Below are positions 1 to 5,429 of a stretch of 7,362 bases of DNA, piece by piece. The DNA comes from Deltaproteobacteria bacterium (GTDB lineage: Bacteria > Myxococcota_A > Polyangia > HGW-17). Made by a program: the position numbers and the translations under genes. The notes under the pieces are model-generated. The model was given only the letters and a program-made list of their open reading frames with translations, was not told the DNA's origin and did no database searches. Each line of letters opens with the position of its first letter. Position 1 is the stretch's first letter. The stretch lies in the NCBI GenBank assembly GCA_003249585.1, contig QKIM01000599.1, positions 1-7,362 of the forward strand. The letters are read 5' to 3'.

Positions 1-959
1 TGTACCCCCTGAACCGGGATTTCCTGGAACACCTCCATCCCCGTGTCCTTGTTTGGGGCAGCGACATCCCTCAACTCGTCGGCGGGCTCGATCTGTTCCC
101 TGGGGACTTTTGGAGGGGGAATCTCTTGGACGGCCTCCGTCTCCCCCGGAATCTCTTGGGCGACCTCCGTCTCCCCCGGAATCTCCTGGGCGACCTCCGC
201 CTCCGCCGAGGTGGCGCCGTCCAAGTCGATCCCAAACACCGACGACAGCTTCGAGCCGCTCACCCTCCCTTTTCGACGGGAGCTGTCACCGCCCGCATGG
301 ATGGGGGCGAGGCGGGTGCTCGTGATGAGCTGTTCCGGTCTCACATCCCTCAGGCGAAAGAGCATCGCCGGGTCATCATCGAGGCGCGCACCCACTCCAT
401 AGAGGGTGGCGGCGATATGCTTGCACATCCCGGCCCAGTCGGGGCAGTTGCACCGGAACTCGATGTCGGCCGGCGTTGGAAAGAGCCCCGCCCCCTGTCG
501 GCTCACGATCCCCATCACCTCCTCGGAGAGCTCCCCGCCCAGGAGGGCCACGAGCGAGTCTATCTTTCCCGTGCAGGCGCTGACAATGGGTTCGAGCTGC
601 TTGGGGTGAATGGGAGCGATGCCAATGCTCACCTCGTACACCTTCTTGCCGCTGACGAGGGCCGTGATCCGGCCTTTCTCGATCTGCAGATCCAGCACGG
701 CGAGGTTTCGAACATAGCTCCGGCCACGCGGCAGGCGGTTCTCGTAGTCACTGTACGCTTCGAGGTTGTCGCACCACGCCTTGCCCCAGAAGGTGTGCGC
801 GATCCGGCTCCTCGGCCCTATCCGGATGGGGCTGAGCGTGTGCCCCCGAGCCTTCAGCGCCTCCTCGGCCTTCATCGCCTCTTCACGCCGCTCCTCTACG
901 CTGGCTGGCTTTGGCCAGTAATCGTGTTGTCCGGATGGTCTGGATCGTCTTCTCCGCAT
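1..959 (-). CDS. SWIM zinc-finger protein, partner of the SNF2 ATPase (3' end outside window)
   Basis: The frame starts at the ATG at 959 and is open for 319 codons to the window edge, so the C-terminus is missing. Residues 170-181 read CNCPDWAGMCKH, a clean SWIM motif (CxC-x6-CxH, zinc ligands C170, C172, C179, H181). SWIM domains bind DNA or proteins, and in bacteria they are often encoded beside or fused to SNF2 ATPases (B. subtilis YwqB with YwqA). Residues 1-50 are basic then charged and helical; 55-165 hold the conserved pre-SWIM region (FWGKAWCDNLE near 58, GRSYVRN near 79, a GKKVYEVSI strand near 104). After the finger, the chain becomes low-complexity and acidic, with three 10-residue repeats at 254-283 and another QEIP at 312-315. 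The start is supported by an AAGGAG 7 bases upstream. It lies 21 bases after the SNF2 stop, so the two are very probably co-transcribed. Family assignment is firm; exact role is inference. Confidence 0.9.
   Translation of the reverse strand, partial: MRRRRSRPSGQHDYWPKPASVEERREEAMKAEEALKARGHTLSPIRIGPRSRIAHTFWGKAWCDNLEAYSDYENRLPRGRSYVRNLAVLDLQIEKGRITALVSGKKVYEVSIGIAPIHPKQLEPIVSACTGKIDSLVALLGGELSEEVMGIVSRQGAGLFPTPADIEFRCNCPDWAGMCKHIAATLYGVGARLDDDPAMLFRLRDVRPEQLITSTRLAPIHAGGDSSRRKGRVSGSKLSSVFGIDLDGATSAEAEVAQEIPGETEVAQEIPGETEAVQEIPPPKVPREQIEPADELRDVAAPNKDTGMEVFQEIPVQGV
121..210 (-). repeat. Three tandem 30-bp repeats inside the SWIM gene
   Basis: Three in-frame 30-base units occur at 181-210, 151-180 and 121-150. 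They encode EVAQEIPGET, EVAQEIPGET and the more diverged EAVQEIPPPK. The middle unit differs from each neighbour by only a few bases. A related decapeptide, EVFQEIPVQG, lies apart from the array at 6-35. The repeats sit in the acidic tail after the zinc finger, so copy-number change would alter tail length without shifting frame. Confidence 0.93.
417..452 (-). other. SWIM zinc-binding motif coding segment
   Basis: Codons 170-181 of the SWIM protein. The spacing C-x-C-x6-C-x-H matches the family consensus, and all four presumed zinc ligands are present, so the finger looks intact. Confidence 0.88.
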
Positions 960-966
960 CGCTTCA

Positions 967-972
967 CTCCTT
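967..972 (-). promoter_or_regulatory. Ribosome binding site of the SWIM gene
   Basis: AAGGAG lies 7 bases before the ATG at 959 and within the 21-base gap after the SNF2 stop. It fixes the start of a frame that has no stop inside the window. Confidence 0.8.
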
Positions 973-980
973 GGGTGTGT

Positions 981-3770
981 TTATATATCCTCTTCGGCCA
1001 GGACGCAATCATGGGCAGGATCACCTTCCATGGCGCTGTCGAGGTTCAGGGTGACCATGGACAGGATCTCCTCGTCGCTCATCTCGGTGATGGTCTGCTC
1101 GTGGCCGCTTGCCAGCAGCTCGTCAGAGAGCTCCCGTTTCTCGGCGATGAGCTGGTCGATGCGCTCCTCGATGGTCCCGCGGCACACGAACCGGTGCACC
1201 AGGACGTTCTTGTGCTGCCCGATCCTGAACGCCCGATCCGTGGCCTGATCTTCCACCGCCGGGTTCCACCAGCGATCGAAGTGGACCACGTGGGAAGCCG
1301 CGGTGAGGTTGAGCCCTGTCCCCCCGGCCTTGAGGCTGAGCACCATGAAGGGGAGCATCTCGTCGGTCTGGAACCTGTGCACCAGCTCCTGCCTGCGCCT
1401 CACAGGGGTCCCCCCGTGGAGAACGACCCCCTCTCGGTTGAACACCTGCGCGAGGAAGCTCGCCAGGGGACCGGTCATCTCCCTGAACTGGGTGAAGATC
1501 AGCATCTTCTCCTGGCGCTCGGCGATGGTCTCAGCGATGGCTCGGAGACGCTCGAACTTGCCGCTCTCCGTTGGGTCCCAGGATCCGTCGCCCAGAAGCT
1601 GGGAGGGGTGATTGCACAGCTGCTTGAACCGCATCAGGGCGGCCAGGATGAGCCCCTTCCGTCGCACCCCCTCCTCGGTCAGGGACTCCGCGAGGGACTT
1701 CGCCAGGCGGGAGACCGCCTCCTGATAGAGGGCCACCTGCTTTCTCGTGAGCAGACACCAGGCGGTGACCTCGGTCTTGTCGGGGAGGTCGCTGATGATC
1801 GACCTGTCGGTCTTGAGGCGACGCAGGATGTAGGGCCTCACCAGCGCGCGCAAGGGAGCATACCCCTGCCGGGACGTGGTCATGAGTCTTGTCACTTCCG
1901 CGAATTCCGCCCTTGTGCCGAGCAGCCCGGGATTCAGAAAGTCAAAGAGGGACCAGAGATCGCCGAGGCGGTTCTCGATGGGGGTCCCCGTGAGCGCCAG
2001 CCGCCACCTGGAGGTGAGCCGCTTTACAGTCCTGGTCTGTTTGGCCGCGGGGTTCTTGATCGCCTGCGCCTCATCAAGGACAACGCAGCGCCATGGGTGG
2101 TCGAGCATCCACGGTGTGCGCACGAGGGTCCCGTAGGTCGTCACCACGGCGTGGGCCTCCCCCAGCTCCTCGGGCAGCCCGGCCTCACTCACTGAAGTTG
2201 AGGCCCCGTGGGTGCGGTGAGCCATGTAAAAGTTGAGTTGAGGGGCGAACCTGGCGGCCTCCTCCTGCCAGTTGGTCAAGAGGGTCGCCGGCACGACCAG
2301 CAGATCGAGCCCGGGTTCCTCACGCTCCCTGAGCTGGTTGAGCAGCCCGAGCACCTGGATGGTCTTTCCCAGCCCCATGTCGTCGGCGAGGCATCCTCCG
2401 AGCCCGAGCCCCTTCATGGTATTGAGCCAGTTCAGCCCCGAGCGCTGGTAATGGCGCAGAGTCGCGGCAAGGCCGGCGTCGGGAGATCCCAGGAGCTGTT
2501 CCGAGGGATCTCTGAGCGCGCTCAGCCGATCACGGAACCACTCGCCTGGGCGAACATCGGTCCATGTGTCCTCGCCGGAGTCCTGTGCAATCGCCGTCTC
2601 GGTGATGCCGGACCGTGCGATGAGCGCCACCGCCTTTGAGAAGGTGACCCCCTCACGCGTGATTCGGTCACCTTGGTCCAGGATCTCGAGCAGCCGCACG
2701 AGCTGTCTGTGATCCACCTCGATCCACTGTCCCTTCATGAGGCGGAGCCCCTCGGTCTGAGCCAGGAGTTCCTTTATCTCGGCTTGAGATATCTGAGCTC
2801 CGCCGAGGGTCGCCCTGGCGTCGAAGGAGAGCAGCGCCTCCCCACCTACAGTGGTCTTGCTCTGGCCTATGGTGATGGTGAGGCGCGGATACGGGGGATG
2901 CTTCTCCCGCCACCAGTCGGGGATGCGCACGGTGAGCCCAGCCTCCCGATACAGCGGGATCTCCCGAAGGAAGGTGTGAGCCTCCTGCGCGGTGAGGGTG
3001 ACCGGGAGATAGATGTCGCCGGTCTCGTAGAGATCCCTGAGAAAAGAGCTCTTCTTTACGGCGTGCATGATCGGCGTGAGCAGATGGAGGAGTGCCTCAT
3101 GGTTGCCTGCGCCGGCGTACTCTTCCAAAGCGGCCGAGAGTGGCCGGTGGGCCGCCGTTCCTGCATTGCTCACCTTGTGGACGTAGGTGGCGAGGAAGGC
3201 GAAGGGGAGCATCGGGTCTTCACCGTTCTGTGCGAGGTGGAAGCACACCCTCCCCACCGTGTGCCACACGCTGTCGTGCCCCGAGAGAAACGCCTCGAGC
3301 GTTTGTCCGCTCTCCATCAACGCACGCCGGAGCGAAGCCTCGATCTGGCCCCACAGCGTCGAGAGGAGGTGCGCCGTGCAGTATTCCGCACCCCGCATGA
3401 AGGGCACCTCGGCGGTCAGCGCCTCCAGCGCAGACGCATCAATGGCGGGCACCTCAAGGGATCCCGCCTTGGCGGGTTGGGGTGTGGTGCACAGGGCCAT
3501 CAGGAAACGCCTGGCGAGTTCCCTGAAGAAATCGAGCGGGGCGGGGAGCGGGGAGTCTATCTCATGCAGTCCAAGGTGTAAAAGACCGTTGCCCGTGGAG
3601 CGTTCGAAGGGCGCGCTGATGCGGGTGAACAGCGGAAGGGACATGGGCTCCCCTTCCTCACAGGTACTCAAGGTGATGGTCCCCCCAGGGTGCAGGATGA
3701 TCTCCACCTGGACACTTCCCGATTGTCCCTGCTCCAGGCCTTTCGCGGCGTCTCCCCTCCCTCTAGGCAT
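981..3770 (-). CDS. SNF2-family ATPase / helicase-like protein (bacterial YwqA type)
   Basis: A 929-residue ATP-driven DNA translocase of the SWI2/SNF2 group (helicase superfamily 2). Visible motifs in order: HYQRSGLNWL at 440-449; Walker A DMGLGKT at 464-470; Walker B/motif II DEAQ at 566-569; LTGTP at 593-597; IFTQF at 758-762; GGTGLNL at 816-822; motif VI QATDRAFRIGQ at 842-852. Residues about 267-365 (IPDWW, LLSFDARATLG, GQWIEVD) match the SNF2-associated domain (DUF3670 type) found before the ATPase core in this bacterial subgroup. All core motifs are intact. The start at 3770 overlaps the upstream stop by 8 bases (ATGCCTAG) and follows GAGGGGGA, implying translational coupling; the frame extends further upstream to 3899, but only inside the upstream gene. 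An alternative ATG at 3644 has a stronger ribosome site but would remove 42 residues including a VQVEIILHPGGTITL strand. Substrate and pathway are unknown; DNA repair, transcription recycling or defence are all possible. Confidence 0.95.
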   Translation of the reverse strand: MPRGRGDAAKGLEQGQSGSVQVEIILHPGGTITLSTCEEGEPMSLPLFTRISAPFERSTGNGLLHLGLHEIDSPLPAPLDFFRELARRFLMALCTTPQPAKAGSLEVPAIDASALEALTAEVPFMRGAEYCTAHLLSTLWGQIEASLRRALMESGQTLEAFLSGHDSVWHTVGRVCFHLAQNGEDPMLPFAFLATYVHKVSNAGTAAHRPLSAALEEYAGAGNHEALLHLLTPIMHAVKKSSFLRDLYETGDIYLPVTLTAQEAHTFLREIPLYREAGLTVRIPDWWREKHPPYPRLTITIGQSKTTVGGEALLSFDARATLGGAQISQAEIKELLAQTEGLRLMKGQWIEVDHRQLVRLLEILDQGDRITREGVTFSKAVALIARSGITETAIAQDSGEDTWTDVRPGEWFRDRLSALRDPSEQLLGSPDAGLAATLRHYQRSGLNWLNTMKGLGLGGCLADDMGLGKTIQVLGLLNQLREREEPGLDLLVVPATLLTNWQEEAARFAPQLNFYMAHRTHGASTSVSEAGLPEELGEAHAVVTTYGTLVRTPWMLDHPWRCVVLDEAQAIKNPAAKQTRTVKRLTSRWRLALTGTPIENRLGDLWSLFDFLNPGLLGTRAEFAEVTRLMTTSRQGYAPLRALVRPYILRRLKTDRSIISDLPDKTEVTAWCLLTRKQVALYQEAVSRLAKSLAESLTEEGVRRKGLILAALMRFKQLCNHPSQLLGDGSWDPTESGKFERLRAIAETIAERQEKMLIFTQFREMTGPLASFLAQVFNREGVVLHGGTPVRRRQELVHRFQTDEMLPFMVLSLKAGGTGLNLTAASHVVHFDRWWNPAVEDQATDRAFRIGQHKNVLVHRFVCRGTIEERIDQLIAEKRELSDELLASGHEQTITEMSDEEILSMVTLNLDSAMEGDPAHDCVLAEEDI

Positions 3771-5175
3771 GGCGTCCCCCTCGCCTCGGGTTAGAGTCCT
3801 CTTCGTCCTTGAAGACCTCGGGATGGAGCTCTTTCGCCTTTTGCTCCGCGAACCTGAGCGTTTGCATCTCAAAGAGGTGTTCCAGCGGGGCATGGTCACT
3901 GCCCGCCCGCCTGGAGGCAGCGTCCTGCGCGAGCCGGTACTCCGACAGAAACGAACAATACCTCTTGTTCCTCAGGAGACTCTTGACCACCTGAACTCCG
4001 CGTCTGGCATACTCAGTGAGGTAATTAGCCAGGTCGCTTCTCAGGTGCCGGGCGATGTTGAGATCTTCTGGGGCGGTGTCCTCCTCGGAATGGCTGGGAG
4101 CCCGGTGTCCGGCGATCATACGAGCCGCCTCGGGGTATTGCAGTGAGCCCGCCACAAGCCAGGTGAGGGCTCGCCGGTCCTCGCCGAGCTCCGCGAAGGC
4201 GAGGCCGCAGAGCAGGCCGAGGTGACCCATGCCTTCACCCAAGTCCTCGACTCCTTCCACTGCCTCCCGGAAGCGCCCGAGGTTGATCAGGGACGTGAGC
4301 CGGATGGTGGGCGCATCGAACCGTGCGCCACACATCGAGGCAAGCGTCTCAAGGACGCTCAGTGCCTCCTGATAGCGGCCCGCACGGTTTAAGGCACGCG
4401 CCTTGCCCCAGTGCGCGCGGATGAAGGGGCGGGTCTCCAGGACGCCCCAGTAATCGCGCTTCGGCAGCCGCTTAGGGAAGAAGTTCCGGCTCACGATGAG
4501 GGCACGAGTGTAGTACTCAAGCGCGTCGCCGGCTTTGCCACGCTCTAGAGCGAGACGCCCGAGCAGCTCACACCCGAAGGGGTCCTTGGGCCAAAGGCGG
4601 TCGCACAACATCGCGAGCTGCCCGGCCTCATCGAGCCGTCCCGCCTCCCACGCAGCGAGCGTCCGGTCATGGAGCTCCAGGGACACCCTGTCACTGTAGA
4701 GGTCCGAGTACCACTGGAACCGGTGATCGTGGCGGGGCAGCGGCACCTCCTCTTCCAGCCCATCCAGTCGTTTCTGGATAGCGTCACTGATTACCCTGAG
4801 CTGGAAGGCATACTCTCCGATGAGCGTGTTGTGGGCGCCAATCCTCACAGGGTCTGTGTTCAGCAGCCTCCGCGCGAAGTCGTACATGCTCTCCTCCAAC
4901 TGTTCTCGGTGATGGGCCCCGTGGTATCCGATGTCGGGCAGTTTCTCTACGAGCTTGACGAGATCCCTCTCGATTTTTTGCCAGTTGAAAGCGATTTGCG
5001 GGTTGTTTATCTCAAGCAGGTGTCTGAACTCCTGTCGTGAGGCGCCGGTGGCTTCCCTGGCCTCGACCTTTGAATAGATGAGGCAGAGGGTCCGCTGGAC
5101 ACTCTTTCCTGTCTCGGGATCCCGCTCCCCGTGTACTATCGCCACCTGATTTCCTTTCATCCGAACATACGCCAT
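3763..5175 (-). CDS. TPR-like helical-repeat protein of unknown function, first gene of the SNF2-SWIM operon
   Basis: 470 residues, no signal peptide or membrane segment, so probably cytoplasmic. Residues 1-45 form a compact strand-rich start (MAYVRMKGNQVAIVHGERDP then GKSVQRTLCLIYSK). Residues 46-150 look helical (a leucine/charged stretch 66-80, a second 115-140). About 165-345 carries degenerate tetratricopeptide-type helix pairs: EAGRLDEAGQLAMLCDRLWP near 177, LERGKAGDALEYYTRAL near 210, NRAGRYQEALSVLETLA near 263, NLGRFREAVEGVEDLG near 298, LGEDRRALTWL near 330. YWGVLETRPFIRAHWGKARA (242-261) resembles the W-x-x-LETRP-x-x-RA signature I recall from ST7-like bacterial TPR proteins. The C-terminus is charged. 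TPR arrays bind protein partners, so a scaffold for the two downstream products is plausible. Start chosen at 5175 because GGAGGTGA precedes it; the frame stays open to 5433, but that extension is intergenic in character. I do not recognise a named family. Confidence 0.85.
   Translation of the reverse strand: MAYVRMKGNQVAIVHGERDPETGKSVQRTLCLIYSKVEAREATGASRQEFRHLLEINNPQIAFNWQKIERDLVKLVEKLPDIGYHGAHHREQLEESMYDFARRLLNTDPVRIGAHNTLIGEYAFQLRVISDAIQKRLDGLEEEVPLPRHDHRFQWYSDLYSDRVSLELHDRTLAAWEAGRLDEAGQLAMLCDRLWPKDPFGCELLGRLALERGKAGDALEYYTRALIVSRNFFPKRLPKRDYWGVLETRPFIRAHWGKARALNRAGRYQEALSVLETLASMCGARFDAPTIRLTSLINLGRFREAVEGVEDLGEGMGHLGLLCGLAFAELGEDRRALTWLVAGSLQYPEAARMIAGHRAPSHSEEDTAPEDLNIARHLRSDLANYLTEYARRGVQVVKSLLRNKRYCSFLSEYRLAQDAASRRAGSDHAPLEHLFEMQTLRFAEQKAKELHPEVFKDEEDSNPRRGGRHA
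3775..3782 (-). promoter_or_regulatory. Ribosome binding site supporting the SNF2 start at 3770
   Basis: GAGGGGGA ends 4 bases before the ATG at 3770, within the last codons of the upstream gene. It is an imperfect Shine-Dalgarno. A competing, longer match (CTCCCCTTCCT on the plus strand, 3648-3658) precedes the in-frame ATG at 3644, so a shorter product starting there cannot be excluded. Confidence 0.5.
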
Positions 5176-5177
5176 GC

Positions 5178-5185
5178 TCACCTCC
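5178..5185 (-). promoter_or_regulatory. Ribosome binding site of the TPR-like gene
   Basis: GGAGGTGA with the GGAGG core 5 bases from the ATG at 5175. It is a near-ideal Shine-Dalgarno and decides against the longer frame that begins at 5433. Confidence 0.82.
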
Positions 5186-5188
5186 ATC

Positions 5189-5218
5189 GTTGTGCACGAT
5201 ACACTTTTATTGCACAAC
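5189..5218. promoter_or_regulatory. Perfect inverted repeat, probable operator of the operon
   Basis: Arms GTTGTGCA (5189-5196) and TGCACAAC (5211-5218) are perfect 8-base complements separated by 14 bases, with centres 22 bases apart, about two helical turns. The repeat lies 14-43 bases before the TPR start codon, and its spacer contains the predicted -10 element. This geometry fits a dimeric repressor. The regulator is not identifiable here. Confidence 0.55.
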
Positions 5219-5234
5219 ACTGGTCGTGAGACAA
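5206..5234 (-). promoter_or_regulatory. Candidate sigma-70-type promoter for the TPR-SNF2-SWIM operon
   Basis: On the minus strand, TTGTCT (plus positions 5229-5234) is followed after 17 bases by AATAAA (5206-5211); each hexamer matches the consensus at 4 of 6 positions. Initiation would fall near 5200, leaving a leader of about 25 bases that contains the ribosome site. The -10 sits between the arms of the inverted repeat. Support is by pattern and position only. Confidence 0.4.
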
Positions 5235-5338
5235 CACAAAACAACCTGCGGCATTTTTTTCGATCATGGTGACCACGGCGGTACGGTGTACGGCGGGACT
5301 CCCGGTCCCGGCCGGGAAAATGCGCAATATACCCTGAC

Positions 5339-5361
5339 GCGTATAAACCGACGCTATACGC
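5339..5361. repeat. Second inverted repeat in the intergenic region
   Basis: Arms GCGTATA (5339-5345) and TATACGC (5355-5361) are perfect complements with a 9-base spacer, in an A/T-richer patch of otherwise GC-rich DNA. It could be a protein-binding site or a small hairpin. No convincing promoter hexamers surround it. Confidence 0.4.
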
Positions 5362-5403
5362 TGTGGCGCATGGACCGAGGGGAACGGAAAGTGGAGTCCG
5401 TGG

Positions 5404-5425
5404 CGCCTTCTCTTGATGGAAGGCG
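5404..5425 (-). terminator. Short hairpin directly after the kinase stop; weak terminator candidate
   Basis: CGCCTTC and GAAGGCG form a perfect 7-base stem with an 8-base loop, starting 4 bases after the TGA of the kinase gene. No uridine tract follows, so intrinsic termination is doubtful; it may instead protect the transcript's 3' end. Confidence 0.3.
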
Positions 5426-5429
5426 GTCC

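Noticed and set aside
2064..2075. DEAQ instead of DEAH in motif II of the ATPase as a possible defect
   Set aside because: Motif II in SNF2-type proteins tolerates DEAQ/DEGH/DEAH, and the D and E needed for catalysis are present, so this is normal variation.
126..2195. A 689-codon open frame on the plus strand opposite SNF2 and SWIM
   Set aside because: Composition is typical of an antisense shadow in GC-rich DNA (rich in Gly, Pro, Arg, His, Leu with no recognisable domain), and the opposite strand has complete SNF2 and SWIM motifs.
3771..3899. Upstream extension of the SNF2 frame to 3899
   Set aside because: The 43 extra residues are Arg/Ser/Lys-rich out-of-frame readthrough of the TPR-like coding sequence; the start at 3770 has the usual coupled-overlap geometry.
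2673..4146. Plus-strand open frames of 302 and 319 codons opposite SNF2 and the TPR-like gene
   Set aside because: They overlap each other and two well-supported minus-strand genes, and show no motif or convincing ribosome site.
5189..5240. Sigma-54 promoter or riboswitch before the TPR-like gene
   Set aside because: No GG/GC pair with the -24/-12 spacing is present, and the predicted leader of about 25 bases is too short for a riboswitch.
5307..5320. CCCGGCCGGG followed by AAAA as a terminator
   Set aside because: No room for a loop in the perfect palindrome and no T-tract on the relevant strand after it; likely chance in GC-rich DNA.
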